A stretch of DNA of 64,000 bases from Thiolinea disciformis DSM 14473 (GTDB lineage Bacteria; Pseudomonadota; Gammaproteobacteria; Thiotrichales; Thiotrichaceae): contig NZ_AQVE01000003.1 of the NCBI RefSeq assembly GCF_000371925.1, positions 1 through 64,000 on the forward strand. Reading direction: 5' to 3'. Both the position numbers and the translations under genes were made by a program. The notes beneath the pieces are model-generated. The model ran no database searches. It saw nothing but the letters and a program-made list of their open reading frames with translations, and was not told where the DNA came from. Each line of letters begins with the position of its first letter. The stretch's first letter is position 1. Shown piece by piece: positions 28,874 through 45,732 of the stretch.

Positions 28874-29572
28874 TCACTTCTTCTTTCTAGCCTGCTGGTT
28901 ATTTGCATTCCCAGAGTTAGATTGTTTCTGTTCAAGGTCAAAGACCTCACCCTTGAAGATCCAAACTTTGACACCAATGATACCATAGGTAGTTAAAGCT
29001 TCGGCTGTTGCGTAATCGATATCAGCACGCAGTGTATGTAATGGCACACGACCTTCACGATACCACTCCGTACGTGCGATCTCTGCACCATTCAAACGAC
29101 CAGCAACGCTTACCTTGATGCCTAAAGCACCTAAGCGCATAGCATTACTAACGGCACGCTTCATCGCACGGCGGAACATAATACGACGCTCTAACTGGCT
29201 TGCAATACCTTCAGCAACCAATTGCGCATCCAATTCTGGCTTACGAATCTCTTCGATATTCAGCTTCACGTTGTTAACGTGTAAACCCATGATGCCAGCT
29301 ACATCGGCGCGTAAACGTTCAATATCCTCACCTTTTTTACCAATAACCACTCCAGGACGAGCAGTATGAATGGTAATAAAAGCGGACTTTGCTGGGCGTT
29401 CGATTTGAATACGGCTAACAGAAGCTTCTTTCAATTTCTTTTTCAGGAAAGAACGTACTTCCAAATCCTTATACAGGAAATCGGCGTAGTCTTTACCTTC
29501 GGCATACCACTTAGAACGCCAGTCAGTAGCGATACCGAGACGCATGCCAGTTGGATGTACTTTTTGACCCAT
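28874..29572 (-). CDS. rpsC: 30S ribosomal protein S3
   Basis: Part of the mRNA entry helicase of the small subunit. 232 residues: N-terminal [16 protein letters not shown] domain with [14 protein letters not shown] near 64-78, C-terminal domain with GLNG-like ISGRLNG variant ([13 protein letters not shown]), and an Asn/Gln/Lys-rich tail. Confidence 0.98.
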   Translation of the reverse strand: MGQKVHPTGMRLGIATDWRSKWYAEGKDYADFLYKDLEVRSFLKKKLKEASVSRIQIERPAKSAFITIHTARPGVVIGKKGEDIERLRADVAGIMGLHVNNVKLNIEEIRKPELDAQLVAEGIASQLERRIMFRRAMKRAVSNAMRLGALGIKVSVAGRLNGAEIARTEWYREGRVPLHTLRADIDYATAEALTTYGIIGVKVWIFKGEVFDLEQKQSNSGNANNQQARKKK

Positions 29573-29588
29573 GTTTTACCTCAGACCT

Positions 29589-29918
29589 TTAATCACCAAC
29601 CGCAACAGTGATATGACTGGTACGTTTTAAAATGCGGTTTGCCCGACCTTTGGCACGCGGCATGATCCGCTTCATAGTTGGCCCTTGGTCGACAAATACG
29701 GTTGTCACAGATAAATCATCCACATCAGCGCCTTCATTGTTCTCAGCGTTTGCAATGGCTGATTCCAATACTTTCTTCATGATGGCGGCGCCCTTCTTAG
29801 GGCTGAAGGACAATACTTCTAAGGCTTTACCCACAGGTAAGCCACGAATTTGATCTGCAACTAAGCGACCTTTTTGAGGTGAAATACGCGCAAAGCGCAA
29901 ACGAGCTGCTACTTCCAT
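29589..29918 (-). CDS. rplV: 50S ribosomal protein L22
   Basis: Lines the exit tunnel. 109 residues; the start [16 protein letters not shown] is family-like and the beta hairpin that reaches the tunnel carries [17 protein letters not shown] near 88-104. Wild-type length in the macrolide-relevant loop as far as can be judged. Confidence 0.97.
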   Translation of the reverse strand: MEVAARLRFARISPQKGRLVADQIRGLPVGKALEVLSFSPKKGAAIMKKVLESAIANAENNEGADVDDLSVTTVFVDQGPTMKRIMPRAKGRANRILKRTSHITVAVGD

Positions 29919-29929
29919 TGCATTACCCC

Positions 29930-30205
29930 TTATTTCTTCGCTTTTTTATCAGCGGCATGACCACGGTAAGCACGAGTTGCCGAGAACTCACCTAACTTGT
30001 GGCCAACCATGTTTTCATTTACTAACACAGGCACGTGTTGCTTGCCGTTATGCACAGCAAGAGTCAGACCCACCATTTCTGGTACGATCATCGAACGACG
30101 TGACCAAGTTTTGATAGGGCGACGGTCATTTTTAGCAACCGCAACCTCAACTTTATGCATTAAATGATGGTCAATGAATGGACCTTTTTTCAATGAGCGT
30201 GGCAC
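29930..30205 (-). CDS. rpsS: 30S ribosomal protein S19
   Basis: Small-subunit head protein paired with S13. 91 residues starting [15 protein letters not shown] and containing the signature [17 protein letters not shown]. Eleven bases before rplV. Confidence 0.98.
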   Translation of the reverse strand: MPRSLKKGPFIDHHLMHKVEVAVAKNDRRPIKTWSRRSMIVPEMVGLTLAVHNGKQHVPVLVNENMVGHKLGEFSATRAYRGHAADKKAKK

Positions 30206-30217
30206 TGTCTAATCCTC

Positions 30218-31042
30218 TTACTTATTGCGACGACGCACAATCATCTTGTCAGTGCGTTTGTTGCTACGTGTTTTATAACCCTTAGTTGGCGTACCCCAAG
30301 GTGATACAGGGTGACGACCACCTGATGTACGACCTTCACCACCACCATGTGGGTGATCAACTGGGTTCATAGCTACACCACGTACCGTAGGACGAACACC
30401 ACGCCAGCGCTTTGCGCCCGCTTTACCTAACTTGGTCAAACCGTGTTCATTATTACCGACTTCACCGATAGTAGCGCGGCAATCAACCGGCACTTTACGC
30501 ATTTCACCGGAACGCAAACGCACGGTAGCATAAGCCCCTTCTTTTGCGATCAACTGAACTGCTGCACCTGCACTACGCGCCAATTGAGCACCTTTACCAG
30601 GACGCATTTCTAAACAGTGGATCACTGAACCGATAGGGATATTTCGCATCGGCAAAGAGTTACCGGTTGCGATAGGAGCATGTTGACCAGAAATAACTGA
30701 ATCACCTGCTTTTAAATTCTTTGGCGCAATAATGTAACGACGTTCGCCATCTGCATAGACTAATAATGCAATATGCGCACTACGATTAGGATCGTATTCA
30801 ATATGTTCAACGCGCGCTGGAATATCATCTTTACGACGTTTAAAGTCAACTAAACGATAATGTTGACGATGACCACCACCCACGTGACGTGTTGTAATAC
30901 GACCAGTATTATTACGACCACCGGTTTTAGATTTGCGATCTAATAGGCTCTTTTCTGGAGCACCTTTATGCAAATCTGGCGTAGTAACACGAACTTGAAA
31001 ACGACGCCCTGGAGATGTTGGTTTTGACTTAACGACTGCCAT
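30218..31042 (-). CDS. rplB: 50S ribosomal protein L2
   Basis: Core 23S rRNA-binding protein near the peptidyl transferase centre. 274 residues; signature [20 protein letters not shown] near 224-243 includes the conserved His important for activity in E. coli. Fourth gene of the rplC-led operon. Confidence 0.98.
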   Translation of the reverse strand: MAVVKSKPTSPGRRFQVRVTTPDLHKGAPEKSLLDRKSKTGGRNNTGRITTRHVGGGHRQHYRLVDFKRRKDDIPARVEHIEYDPNRSAHIALLVYADGERRYIIAPKNLKAGDSVISGQHAPIATGNSLPMRNIPIGSVIHCLEMRPGKGAQLARSAGAAVQLIAKEGAYATVRLRSGEMRKVPVDCRATIGEVGNNEHGLTKLGKAGAKRWRGVRPTVRGVAMNPVDHPHGGGEGRTSGGRHPVSPWGTPTKGYKTRSNKRTDKMIVRRRNK

Positions 31043-31055
31043 AACTCACCTTACC

Positions 31056-31349
31056 TTATTCAGCTGAAGCAGCATCAAGCGATTGACCTTCAGCCAGACG
31101 AATATACGCCTTTTTCCAGTCGCTACGTTTACCCGCGCGACGGCCAAAATTCTTTTGCTTGCCTTTCACATTCACAGTACGAACTTGATCAACTTTAACT
31201 TCGAATAGCTCTTGTACTGCGGCTTTAATATCGTTTTTAGTAGCAGTTTTAGCGACCTTAAAAACGTATTGATTTGAAGACTCAGAAGCAGCAACAGTTT
31301 TTTCTGTCATGCGGGGAGCCAACAAGACTTGATAAATATTCTGGCTCAT
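31056..31349 (-). CDS. rplW: 50S ribosomal protein L23
   Basis: Exit-tunnel rim protein, docking site for trigger factor and SRP. 97 residues from the ATG at 31349, which has AGGAG at good distance; a GTG three codons upstream lies too near that site. ATGA overlap with rplD couples translation. TARMTEKT-like start (APRMTEKT) and RRAGKRSDWKKAYI are family features. Confidence 0.96.
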   Translation of the reverse strand: MSQNIYQVLLAPRMTEKTVAASESSNQYVFKVAKTATKNDIKAAVQELFEVKVDQVRTVNVKGKQKNFGRRAGKRSDWKKAYIRLAEGQSLDAASAE

Positions 31350-31948
31350 GCCAACCACTCCTGAACTTTTGCAATGGCCGACTGAGTCATTACTACTTTT
31401 TCATGACCTACCAAGCTCACTGGATTCAGCTCAGTAGTGTTAGCCACTTCGCAATAAGGAATATTGCGTGAAGCTAATAAGACATTGACGTCGTCGACAT
31501 CAGAAACCAATAAAACATCGTTAGTGCCGAAGTCTTTTAACTTGGCAACCATAGACTTAGTCTTGGAGTCAGCTAACGATAAAGAGCTCACTACCACCAA
31601 GCGCTCTTGACGCACTAACTCAGAAAGAATAGAGCGAATAGCAGCACGATACATTTTCTTATTTAATTTTTGCTCGTAACTGCGTGGGCGCGCTGCAAAG
31701 GTTACACCACCGGTACGCCATAAGGGACCACGGGTGGTACCTGCACGAGCACGACCAGAACCTTTCTGTTTAAAAGGCTTTTGACCGCCACCACTCACAT
31801 CAGAGCGATTTTTTTGTGCTTTTGTACCAGCGCGAGCACCTGCCATATAGGCAACTATCGCTTGATGCACTAAACCTTCATTAAAATCGCGGCCAAAAAT
31901 CTCGTCATTTACCGTGACAGCGCCGCCATTAGCTACTTGTAATTCCAT
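31346..31948 (-). CDS. rplD: 50S ribosomal protein L4
   Basis: Tunnel-constriction protein; in E. coli it also represses the S10 operon by attenuation and translation control. 200 residues; KPFKQKGSGRARAGTTRGP near 65-83 is the tunnel loop. A leader hairpin on which such control could act lies before rplC at 32643-32671. Confidence 0.98.
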   Translation of the reverse strand: MELQVANGGAVTVNDEIFGRDFNEGLVHQAIVAYMAGARAGTKAQKNRSDVSGGGQKPFKQKGSGRARAGTTRGPLWRTGGVTFAARPRSYEQKLNKKMYRAAIRSILSELVRQERLVVVSSLSLADSKTKSMVAKLKDFGTNDVLLVSDVDDVNVLLASRNIPYCEVANTTELNPVSLVGHEKVVMTQSAIAKVQEWLA

Positions 31949-31957
31949 AATGATTCC

Positions 31958-32590
31958 TTACGCCTTTACAGAGTGCTTGACGGAAATCTTGCCACCAGTC
32001 GCACCAGGAACGGCACCTTTCACCAGCAACAAATTACGTTCTGCATCTACACGAACCACTTCGAGGTTTTGCACAGTGACGTTCACATTACCTAAGTGAC
32101 CTGACATTTTTTTACCAGGGAACACACGGCCTGGTGTTTGGTTTTGACCGATAGAACCTGGGGTACGATGTGAAACCGAGTTACCATGCGTTGCATCTTT
32201 ACCAGCGAAGTTGTGACGCTTGATCGTACCAGCGTAACCTTTACCTTTGCTCACGCCAGCCACATCAACGAACTGACCCGCTTCAAAGAACGCCACACTT
32301 AATTCGCCACCGACTGAATACTCAGCTGCTGAATCAACACGTGATTCACGAACATGTGTACCAGCAGGAACGCCGGATTTAGCAAAATGGCCAGCCTCAG
32401 CTTTTGTGACACGCGAAGCCTTTTGTTCACCAGTTGACAACTGAATGGCTTCATAACCGTCAGTTGCAGCGGTTTTAACTTGGGACACACGGTTTGGCGC
32501 AATCTCCAAAACGGTGACTGGGACTGCATCCCCGGACTCACCGAAAATGCGGGTCATTCCTATTTTACGACCCAATAGACTGATAGCCAT
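31958..32590 (-). CDS. rplC: 50S ribosomal protein L3
   Basis: Early assembly protein reaching the peptidyl transferase centre. 210 residues, start [16 protein letters not shown], signature [20 protein letters not shown] with the methylated Gln equivalent in [17 protein letters not shown]. First gene after the S10 promoter and hairpin; rpsJ is separated by 137 bases. Confidence 0.98.
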   Translation of the reverse strand: MAISLLGRKIGMTRIFGESGDAVPVTVLEIAPNRVSQVKTAATDGYEAIQLSTGEQKASRVTKAEAGHFAKSGVPAGTHVRESRVDSAAEYSVGGELSVAFFEAGQFVDVAGVSKGKGYAGTIKRHNFAGKDATHGNSVSHRTPGSIGQNQTPGRVFPGKKMSGHLGNVNVTVQNLEVVRVDAERNLLLVKGAVPGATGGKISVKHSVKA

Positions 32591-32642
32591 TTGCTTACCT
32601 CTTTAATACTCTTTTCGAGTAAATCCGCACTTCTTATCTTTA

Positions 32643-32671
32643 GAAAAAATTAGCTCGACAAAGGTCGAGCC
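32643..32671 (-). terminator. Terminator-like hairpin (attenuator) in the rplC leader
   Basis: Minus strand GGCTCGAC, loop CTTT, GTCGAGCT, then TAATTTTTTC. It begins about eight bases after the predicted transcription start, so most initiated transcripts would meet it at once; this suits attenuation of the S10 operon. Confidence 0.7.
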
Positions 32672-32685
32672 GAAGAAAGGCGCGC

Positions 32686-32713
32686 ATTATAACAGAAAAT
32701 TAACGTACGTTAA
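32686..32713 (-). promoter_or_regulatory. Predicted promoter of the S10 operon, between rpsJ and rplC
   Basis: Minus strand TTAACG (32708-32713), 16 bases, perfect TATAAT (32686-32691), then GCGCGCC discriminator. The -35 region is embedded in a 14-bp perfect palindrome, TTAACGTACGTTAA (32700-32713). Confidence 0.7.
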
Positions 32714-32727
32714 GTGTTTATTGCAAT

Positions 32728-33039
32728 TTAGTTCAATTTTATCTGAACATCGACGCCTGCCGCTAAATCCAACTTCATTAAGGCATCAACTGTTTTATCG
32801 GTTGGATCAATAATATCCATCAAACGCTTGTGCGTGCGAATCTCATACTGATCACGCGCATCTTTGTCAGCATGTGGCGAAATCAAAATCGTATGACGCT
32901 CAGTACGTGTTGGCAAAGGCACAGGCCCTTTAACACGAGCGCCAGTGCGCTTAGCAGTTTCAACAATCTCCATAGCCGAACGGTCGATTAGACGATGGTC
33001 AAACGCTTTCAAACGGATACGAATTCTTTGATCTGACAT
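32728..33039 (-). CDS. rpsJ: 30S ribosomal protein S10 (NusE)
   Basis: Small-subunit head protein that, as NusE, also joins NusB and NusG in antitermination. 103 residues; [17 protein letters not shown] at 5-21 and [19 protein letters not shown] near 39-57. It is separated from rplC by a promoter and hairpin, so in this genome it may belong to the fusA transcript rather than the S10 operon; the gap to fusA is 133 bases without a clear promoter. Confidence 0.98.
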   Translation of the reverse strand: MSDQRIRIRLKAFDHRLIDRSAMEIVETAKRTGARVKGPVPLPTRTERHTILISPHADKDARDQYEIRTHKRLMDIIDPTDKTVDALMKLDLAAGVDVQIKLN

Positions 33040-33172
33040 AACTATTCACTCAGTAATAAATCTTAGACACAACACCGGCAGCGAATCATGGCCACCCGAA
33101 CGCACAATCAAAACTCTACGGACGACCTATTCCAGTCGCTTTAGTATCATGCAGCAATCAACAGCTAGAAAC

Positions 33173-35278
33173 TCATTCGCCCTTAACTTTCTTAAGAACT
33201 GCCTGAGTTACTTGAGCAGGGGCCTCCGCATAGTGCGCAAACTCCATACTATAAGACGCCCGCCCTTGCGTTGCTGAACGCAAAGCAGTGGCATATCCGA
33301 ACATAGTGCTTAAAGGCACTTCAGCTTTGATGACCTTGCCCATATGGGAGTCATTAAGCCCCTCAATCACACCGCGACGTCGATTCAAATCACCCACTAC
33401 GTCACCCATGTAATCTTCGGGTGTGGAGACCTCAACACGCATGATAGGTTCTAATAACGCCGGACTAGCCTTCAACACACCTTCACGCAAAGCGATAGAG
33501 CCAGCAATCTTGAACGCCAACTCATTCGAATCTACATCATGATAAGAGCCATCGAATAAGGTTACCTTCAAATCGACCAAGGGGTAATTTAAATAGACAC
33601 CATTACCCAGTTGCTCGCGAATACCTTTATCAACAGCTGGAATAAATTCTTTTGGAATTACGCCGCCTTGAATGGCATTTTCAAACTGATAACCAGAACC
33701 TTCTGGCAGTGGTTCTAAACGAATCCACACATGCCCATACTGACCCTTGCCACCGGTTTGACGGACAAACTTACCTTCAGCTTCAGCAATTTGACGAATG
33801 GTTTCACGGTAAGCTACCTGTGGCTCGCCCACATTACACTCCACCTTGAATTCGCGCTTCATCCGATCGACGATAATTTCAAGATGCAGCTCGCCCATCC
33901 CTGAAATGATGGTCTGCCCCGAATCCGGATCGGTATGCACCTTAAAGGATGGATCTTCTTGTGCTAAGCGCGATAAAGCCAACCCCATTTTCTCTTGATC
34001 AGCTTGTGATTTTGGCTCAACCGCCACAGAAATCACAGGCTCTGGAAAATCCATCTTTTCCAAGATAATTTGATGATGCTGATCACATAAAGTATCGCCA
34101 GTGGTGACTTCTTTTAGACCAACCGCAGCAGCAATATCACCTGCTAATACTTCTTTAATCTCTTCGCGTGAATTGGCGTGCATTTGCATAATGCGCCCAA
34201 TACGCTCACGTTTACCCTTAATGGGATTAAAAACCACATCACCGGTTTCTAGCTTGCCAGAATACACGCGGAAAAAGGTTAATGAGCCCACGAAAGGATC
34301 AGTTGCAATTTTGAAAGCCAAGCCAGCAAACGGCTCAATATCAGACGCATGACGCTCAGCAGTTTTTTCTTCATCACCCGGCAAGACACCTTTGATGGCA
34401 GGCACATCCACCGGTGAGGGCAGATAACGCACAACCGCGTCTAACATGGCTTGCACGCCTTTATTCTTAAAAGCAGAGCCACATAACACAGGCACTAACT
34501 CACCTGCCAAAGAGCGTGTACGCAAACCACTGTATATTTCATCAGCGCTTAACTCACCCTCTTCCAAATAGCGTGTCATCAATGCATCATCTGCCTCAGC
34601 AGCAGCTTCAATCATTTTTTCACGCCATTCTTGGCATTGCGCCTGCATTGCAGCGGGAACGTCTGTAGCGGTATAGGTCATTCCTTGATCAGCTTCGTTC
34701 CAATACAAAGCCTGCATACGTACCAAATCGACCAATCCTTTAAAGGACTCTTCAGCACCAATAGGCAATTGCACAGGAACCGCTTTTGAGCCTAGACGCT
34801 GCTCAATTTGCTCCACTACCCGCAAAAAATCTGCGCCCGAGCGATCCATCTTATTGACGAAGGCAACGCGCGGCACATGATATTTATTAGCCTGACGCCA
34901 AACCGTTTCAGATTGAGGCTCAACCCCACCGACCGCACAAAATACTGCAACTGCACCGTCTAAAACACGTAAAGAACGCTCAACCTCAATCGTGAAGTCA
35001 ACATGCCCTGGCGTATCGATAATATTGATACGATGCTGTTCAAATTGCTGATCCATCCCAGACCAGAAGCAAGTTGTCGCTGCGGAAGTAATCGTAATAC
35101 CGCGCTCTTGTTCTTGCTCCATCCAGTCCATGGTGGCGGCACCGTCATGCACTTCGCCAATTTTGTGCGAGATGCCGGTGTAAAACAAAACACGCTCAGT
35201 CGTTGTCGTTTTGCCAGCATCGATGTGCGCCATGATGCCGATATTGCGATAACGTTCGATAGGTGTTTTGCGAGCCAT
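33173..35278 (-). CDS. fusA: Elongation factor G
   Basis: GTPase that drives ribosomal translocation and, with RRF, recycling. 701 residues: G1 [13 protein letters not shown] near 17-29, G3 DTPGHVDF near 88-95, G4 NKMDR near 142-146, then domains II-V. A single copy is visible. tuf, which follows fusA in many relatives, is absent; rpsJ comes next. Confidence 0.98.
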   Translation of the reverse strand: MARKTPIERYRNIGIMAHIDAGKTTTTERVLFYTGISHKIGEVHDGAATMDWMEQEQERGITITSAATTCFWSGMDQQFEQHRINIIDTPGHVDFTIEVERSLRVLDGAVAVFCAVGGVEPQSETVWRQANKYHVPRVAFVNKMDRSGADFLRVVEQIEQRLGSKAVPVQLPIGAEESFKGLVDLVRMQALYWNEADQGMTYTATDVPAAMQAQCQEWREKMIEAAAEADDALMTRYLEEGELSADEIYSGLRTRSLAGELVPVLCGSAFKNKGVQAMLDAVVRYLPSPVDVPAIKGVLPGDEEKTAERHASDIEPFAGLAFKIATDPFVGSLTFFRVYSGKLETGDVVFNPIKGKRERIGRIMQMHANSREEIKEVLAGDIAAAVGLKEVTTGDTLCDQHHQIILEKMDFPEPVISVAVEPKSQADQEKMGLALSRLAQEDPSFKVHTDPDSGQTIISGMGELHLEIIVDRMKREFKVECNVGEPQVAYRETIRQIAEAEGKFVRQTGGKGQYGHVWIRLEPLPEGSGYQFENAIQGGVIPKEFIPAVDKGIREQLGNGVYLNYPLVDLKVTLFDGSYHDVDSNELAFKIAGSIALREGVLKASPALLEPIMRVEVSTPEDYMGDVVGDLNRRRGVIEGLNDSHMGKVIKAEVPLSTMFGYATALRSATQGRASYSMEFAHYAEAPAQVTQAVLKKVKGE

Positions 35279-35299
35279 TGCGCATAATCCTGCTAGAAA

Positions 35300-35785
<486 letters not shown>

Positions 35786-35789
35786 TCAA

Positions 35790-36291
<502 letters not shown>

Positions 36292-36317
36292 GCAATGTTT
36301 ACCAATTTCATTGTGTT

Positions 36318-36347
36318 AGCTGCGATATATTGCGATATATCACAGCT
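36318..36347 (-). repeat. Inverted repeat just after rpoC
   Basis: AGCTGCGATATAT and ATATATCACAGCT pair at 12 of 13 positions around a four-base loop, starting ten bases after the rpoC stop. No T-tract follows, so it is more likely an mRNA 3' structure or processing site than a terminator. Confidence 0.55.
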
Positions 36348-36356
36348 TGTGTAGCT

Positions 36357-40559
<4,203 letters not shown>

Positions 40560-40588
40560 CTATCTATTCCGCCTGCTAATCGGTCAAG

Positions 40589-43500
40589 TTATTCGCTTTC
40601 AAGTTCAATGTTCAAACCTAAAGAACGGATTTCCTTCATTAAGACGTTAAACGACTCTGGCATACTGGCATCCATGGTGTGATCGCCATCCACGATGTTT
40701 TTATACATCTTGTTACGACCATTCACATCGTCAGACTTCACCGTGAGCATTTCTTGCAAGGTATAGGCAGCACCATAAGCTTCTAGTGCCCAGACTTCCA
40801 TCTCACCGAAGCGTTGACCACCAAACTGTGCTTTACCACCTAAAGGCTGTTGGGTGACTAAGCTATAGGGTCCGGTTGAGCGCGCGTGCATCTTGTCATC
40901 GACCAAGTGGTTCAATTTCAGCATATGCATGTAGCCAACCGTCACAGGACGCTCGAAGGCATCACCAGTACGACCGTCGTATAGAATGGTCTGACCGCTT
41001 TCTGGCAGATCCGCTAACCGCAACATTGCCTTGATTTCGGCTTCATCCGCACCATCGAAAACTTGCGTTGCCATGGGCACGCCTTTACGCAAATTGCCCG
41101 CCATTTCCATGATTTCTTGATCATTCATTTCGGACAAATCGCCTTGGCGCGGGTTTCCACCCGTGGTGTAAATTTCAGTTAAAAACTTACGCACCTCATC
41201 CACTTTGGCTTTCGAATCGATCATGCGCCCAATTTTTTGACCCAACCCCTTGGCCGCCCAACCGAGATGGGTTTCAAGTACCTGACCCACGTTCATCCGC
41301 GATGGAACCCCTAACGGATTCAGAACGATGTCAACCGTTTGGCCATTTTCTAAGTAAGGCATATCTTCAACCGGAACAATGCGTGAAACCACACCCTTGT
41401 TACCGTGACGACCTGCCATCTTATCACCGGGCTGCATACGGCGTTTTACGGCCACATACACTTTGACCATTTTCATCACACCCGGCGCCAAATCATCGCC
41501 CGCGGTCAACTTATCACGCTGTTTCTGTAAGCGGATTTCGTATTCCTTTTTCTTGTCCGTTAGCTGAGTACTTAAAGCTTCCAATTGTGCATTTAACTGC
41601 TCATCTTGTAAGCGTAAACCCAACCACTCATGACGTTGTGCCGCATCCAAGTGCTCTTGCGTCACTTTCGTGCCAGCTTTTAGTCTCAATCCACCATCGG
41701 CAACTTGACCCACAACTAACTTGGCCACACGTGCAAATACGTCTGATTCATAGATACGCAACTCATCCAACAAGTCTTTACGTACTTGCTTCAGGTCTTC
41801 TTCTTGAATCGCTAAGGCACGCGCATCACGCTCAACACCATCGCGCGTGAAGACTCGCACGCTAATAACTGTGCCAGTCATACCTGTTGGTACGCGTAAG
41901 GAACTGTCTTTAACGTCAGAGGCTTTTTCACCGAAAATCGCCCGCAATAATTTATCTTCTGGTGTTAATTGGCTCTCACCTTTTGGTGTCACCTTGCCAA
42001 CCAGAATGTCATTGGGCTTTACTTCGGCGCCGACGTGGATAATGCCGGACTCGTCTAGCTTGGCTAATAAACTTTCACTAACGTTTGGAATATCGGCGGT
42101 GATTTCTTCAGGGCCTAACTTCGTATCACGTGCTAAACAGGACATTTCCTCAATGTGAATCGTGGTATAACGATCCTCATCGACCACGCGCTCGGATAAC
42201 AAAATCGAGTCTTCGAAGTTGTAACCATTCCATGGCATAAAGGCAATGAACATATTCTGACCTAAGGCCAATTCACCTAAGTCAGTGGAAGAACCATCGG
42301 CTAATACGTCACCCCGTGCTACCACATCGCCGACTTTGACGATCGGGCGTTGGTTTATACAGGTGTTTTGGTTGGAGCGCGTGTATTTGATCAAGTTGTA
42401 AATATCAACACCACCGCGTTGCTGATTCGCTTCTGCATCATTGACACGAACCACAATACGACCAGCATCCACCGAATCAATGACACCACCACGACGCGCT
42501 GCTACCGTTGAACCTGAGTCAACCGCAACCGCACGTTCCATACCGGTACCTGATAGTGGGGTTTCGGCACGTAAACAAGGCACTGCCTGACGTTGCATGT
42601 TTGAACCCATCAAAGCACGGTTCGCGTCATCGTGCTCCAAGAATGGAATCAAAGAGGCCGCCACCGATACGATCTGTTTCGGCGAAACGTCCATATATTG
42701 CATACGATCAGACGTCATCGTCGTGAATTCATTACGATAACGACAATTCACGAATTCATCTAAGAATGCACCATTTTCATCTAAATCAGCGTTCGCCTGG
42801 GCGATAACAAACTGCGATTCCTCAATGGCTGATAAATAATCAATCTCACGGGTCACTTTGCCATCAACGACACGACGATAAGGCGTCTCCAAGAAACCAT
42901 ATTCGTTCGTACGCGCATACACCGACAAAGAGTTAATCAAACCGATGTTTGGACCTTCCGGCGTTTCAATCGGGCACACACGACCATAGTGGGTGGGATG
43001 TACGTCGCGCACCTCGAAGCCTGCACGTTCACGCGTCAAACCACCTGGGCCTAAGGCAGAAATACGACGCTTATGCGTGACTTCAGATAATGGATTATTT
43101 TGATCCATGAACTGAGATAGTTGACTTGAACCAAAGAATTCTTTGATCGCTGCGGATACCGGTTTTGAATTCACCAACTCTTGTGGCATTAAGCCTTCGC
43201 TTTCCGCCATGGTTAAACGTTCTTTAACCGCACGTTCAACCCGCACTAAGCCGACGCGGAAGGCATTTTCTGCCATTTCACCCACGCTACGAATACGACG
43301 ATTACCCAAGTGGTCAATATCGTCTACATCGTCACGACCATCACGAATATCAATCAGCTTTTTCAGAACCGCTAAAATATCTTCCTGATCCAAAACACCG
43401 CTACCAGTCGACTCTTCACGACCTAAACGACGATTGAACTTCATCCGACCTACGGCTGATAAATCATAACGGTCATCAGTGAAAAATAGGTTATTAAACA

Positions 43501-44668
43501 AACCTTCGGCGGACTCTTTTGTAGGTGGCTCACCGGGGCGCATCATGCGATAAATTTCGATTTGCGCTTCTAACTTGCTACGGGTTGGATCAATATTTAG
43601 CGTATTGGAAATGAATGGGCCGCGATCCAATTCGTTGGTATATAGAATATCAAAATGCTTAACGCCATTATCGCGTAGCTTATTGATTAAATCTTCCGTC
43701 AATTCGGCATTCGCTTCAGCAATCACTTCGCCGGTAGCGGTATCGATGATGTTTTTCGCTAACACTTTGCCATACATATAATCCTCTGGAACGGTCAACT
43801 TACTGACGCCACTTTTTTCCAGTTGCTTAATATGCTTGGCGGTAATACGACGCCCGATTTCTACCAAAGGCTTGCCGTCTAGCAGGATGTCAAATGAGGC
43901 TAATTCGCCGCGTAAACGCTCAGGCACTAAATCAATTTCAACGCCTTTATCGAACAGATAAACACGAACGGTTTCAAAGAAATAATCTAGAATTTGTTCG
44001 TTATCCATTCCTAAAGCGCGTAACAGAATCGTCGAAGCCAATTTACGACGACGGTCGATACGCACATAAATGCTGTCTTTCGGGTCAAATTCAAAATCTA
44101 ACCATGAACCACGATAAGGAATAATTCTTGCGCTATGTAGCAACTTACCTGCGGTATTAGATTTGCCTTTATCGTGCTCGAAGAATACGCCCGGCGAACG
44201 GTGCAACTGAGAAACGATAACACGCTCAGTACCATTAATAATAAAGGTACCCTTGTCGGTCATTAAAGGCAGTTCACCGAGGTAGACATCTTGCTCTTTA
44301 ATCGACTTAACGACTTTTGCATCCACTGGCGCTTCTTTATCATGAATCACGAGACGTAATTTCACGCGTAAGGAAGCCGCATAGGTCAATCCACGTAATT
44401 GACATTCGTAGACATCGAATACCGGATCAGCCAACCGATAATCGACATATTCTAGCGAAACATAGTTATTATAACTAATAATAGGGAAAACTGATGAAAA
44501 CGCTGCGTGTAGGCCAGTTGCAGAACGATCTTTCACCAACTTTTCCAATTGCAGGAATTGCCTGTAGGACTCCAGCTGGATGGTTAACAGATCGGGCACT
44601 TCCAAAATTTGCTCGCGTTTGCCAAAATCTTTGCGAATTCGTTTTTTCTCAGTGTAACTTAGTCCCAT
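40589..44668 (-). CDS. rpoB: RNA polymerase beta subunit
   Basis: Forms the active-centre cleft with beta'. 1359 residues. The rifampicin region [21 protein letters not shown]... [11 protein letters not shown] near 515-550 has sensitive-type residues throughout. The C-terminal [18 protein letters not shown]-like block ([15 protein letters not shown]) is present. Separated from rplL by a 140-base gap with an attenuator-like hairpin. Confidence 0.99.
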   Translation of the reverse strand: MGLSYTEKKRIRKDFGKREQILEVPDLLTIQLESYRQFLQLEKLVKDRSATGLHAAFSSVFPIISYNNYVSLEYVDYRLADPVFDVYECQLRGLTYAASLRVKLRLVIHDKEAPVDAKVVKSIKEQDVYLGELPLMTDKGTFIINGTERVIVSQLHRSPGVFFEHDKGKSNTAGKLLHSARIIPYRGSWLDFEFDPKDSIYVRIDRRRKLASTILLRALGMDNEQILDYFFETVRVYLFDKGVEIDLVPERLRGELASFDILLDGKPLVEIGRRITAKHIKQLEKSGVSKLTVPEDYMYGKVLAKNIIDTATGEVIAEANAELTEDLINKLRDNGVKHFDILYTNELDRGPFISNTLNIDPTRSKLEAQIEIYRMMRPGEPPTKESAEGLFNNLFFTDDRYDLSAVGRMKFNRRLGREESTGSGVLDQEDILAVLKKLIDIRDGRDDVDDIDHLGNRRIRSVGEMAENAFRVGLVRVERAVKERLTMAESEGLMPQELVNSKPVSAAIKEFFGSSQLSQFMDQNNPLSEVTHKRRISALGPGGLTRERAGFEVRDVHPTHYGRVCPIETPEGPNIGLINSLSVYARTNEYGFLETPYRRVVDGKVTREIDYLSAIEESQFVIAQANADLDENGAFLDEFVNCRYRNEFTTMTSDRMQYMDVSPKQIVSVAASLIPFLEHDDANRALMGSNMQRQAVPCLRAETPLSGTGMERAVAVDSGSTVAARRGGVIDSVDAGRIVVRVNDAEANQQRGGVDIYNLIKYTRSNQNTCINQRPIVKVGDVVARGDVLADGSSTDLGELALGQNMFIAFMPWNGYNFEDSILLSERVVDEDRYTTIHIEEMSCLARDTKLGPEEITADIPNVSESLLAKLDESGIIHVGAEVKPNDILVGKVTPKGESQLTPEDKLLRAIFGEKASDVKDSSLRVPTGMTGTVISVRVFTRDGVERDARALAIQEEDLKQVRKDLLDELRIYESDVFARVAKLVVGQVADGGLRLKAGTKVTQEHLDAAQRHEWLGLRLQDEQLNAQLEALSTQLTDKKKEYEIRLQKQRDKLTAGDDLAPGVMKMVKVYVAVKRRMQPGDKMAGRHGNKGVVSRIVPVEDMPYLENGQTVDIVLNPLGVPSRMNVGQVLETHLGWAAKGLGQKIGRMIDSKAKVDEVRKFLTEIYTTGGNPRQGDLSEMNDQEIMEMAGNLRKGVPMATQVFDGADEAEIKAMLRLADLPESGQTILYDGRTGDAFERPVTVGYMHMLKLNHLVDDKMHARSTGPYSLVTQQPLGGKAQFGGQRFGEMEVWALEAYGAAYTLQEMLTVKSDDVNGRNKMYKNIVDGDHTMDASMPESFNVLMKEIRSLGLNIELESE

Positions 44669-44724
44669 TGTGCTTCCTCAACTGGAATCAAAAACTGCTT
44701 TGTCGTTTAATGTCTGACAAGCGA

Positions 44725-44759
44725 CAAAAGGCCGACAGTGCCTAAACACTGCCAGCCTT
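44725..44759 (-). terminator. Attenuator-like hairpin between rplL and rpoB
   Basis: Minus strand AAGGCTGGCAGTG, six-base loop, CACTGTCGGCCTT then TTTTG: about 13 pairs with two G-U wobbles. E. coli has a partial terminator at the same place that lowers rpoBC relative to ribosomal genes. Confidence 0.7.
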
Positions 44760-44808
44760 ATTCTTTTGCAACTCTTAGAAGTATACTAAGCGCATCCTAA
44801 TCCCAAGA

Positions 44809-45186
44809 TTACTTGAGTTCGACCTTCGCGCCCACGTCTTCCAAGTCTTTCTTAATCTTCGCAGCATCTTCTTTAGAAGCCGCTTCTTTAACGACTGAAG
44901 GTACACCTTCTACCATGTCTTTGGCTTCTTTCAAGCCAAGACCTGTAATAGCGCGGATAACCTTAATAACGTCGATCTTCTTCTCACCGAAGCTAGTCAT
45001 CACGACGTTGAATTCAGTTTGCTCTTCGACAGGAGCAGCCGCTTCACCACCACCCACAGGACCAGCAGCAACTGCAACCGCCGCAGTGACGCCAAATTTT
45101 TCTTCGATGGCTGAAATCAAATCAACGATTTCAGTTACAGTCATGTTGGCAATTGCATCCAACATATCATCTTTTGTACAGGCCAT
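44809..45186 (-). CDS. rplL: 50S ribosomal protein L7/L12
   Basis: Flexible stalk protein that recruits translation GTPases. 125 residues from MACTKDDML at 45186, with GGAG eight bases before; a TTG four codons upstream overlaps that site and is rejected. N-terminal dimer domain, Ala/Gly hinge near 40-58, C-terminal domain with [19 protein letters not shown]. Confidence 0.97.
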   Translation of the reverse strand: MACTKDDMLDAIANMTVTEIVDLISAIEEKFGVTAAVAVAAGPVGGGEAAAPVEEQTEFNVVMTSFGEKKIDVIKVIRAITGLGLKEAKDMVEGVPSVVKEAASKEDAAKIKKDLEDVGAKVELK

Positions 45187-45213
45187 TTGAATCTCCAAAA
45201 CCTTAGTCAGTAA

Positions 45214-45732
45214 TTACTCTACGCTAACGCCAGCGGCTTCAGCTTTTTGGTCACGCACTGCAGCAAGTGTGCGAGCGAATTTGTCAAGAGGCGCACGAAT
45301 TGCAGCCGCCAAAGTAGCGATTGCTTGTGAGCGAGTTGGCAATTTCGCCAGACGATCCAATTCCGCAGCAGGAAGCATTTTTCCGTCAATTGCAACGAAC
45401 TTTACTTCCAACTTGTCGTTGGCTTTGTCTTTAAGGAAGTCTTTAATCAAGCGCGCCGCAGAACCGGGGTCTTCTTGCGAAAACGCCAATACTAACGGAC
45501 CGGTCAAACCGTCTTCGATACACTCGAAAGCAGTACCTTTAACGGCAATACGTGCCAGATTATTCTTCACTACACGCAGATACACCCCACCTTTACGTGC
45601 GTTTTTACGCAGTGTGGTGAGTTGTGCCACTGTCAATCCACGGTACTCTGCAGCAACCGCAGAATGAGCACTTGCAGCAACAGCGGCCACTTCAGAGACA
45701 ATCTCTTTTTTCTCTTCTAGTGTTAATGCCAC
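45214..45732 (-). CDS. rplJ: 50S ribosomal protein L10, GTG start
   Basis: Stalk base protein holding L7/L12; in E. coli the L10-L12 complex represses its own mRNA leader. The family start (xALTLEEKKEIV) falls on a GTG at 45732 with AGGAG eight bases upstream, giving 172 residues; the open frame extends 16 codons further into the leader without support. VAAEYRGLTVAQLTTLRK is diagnostic. Confidence 0.96.
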   Translation of the reverse strand: MALTLEEKKEIVSEVAAVAASAHSAVAAEYRGLTVAQLTTLRKNARKGGVYLRVVKNNLARIAVKGTAFECIEDGLTGPLVLAFSQEDPGSAARLIKDFLKDKANDKLEVKFVAIDGKMLPAAELDRLAKLPTRSQAIATLAAAIRAPLDKFARTLAAVRDQKAEAAGVSVE

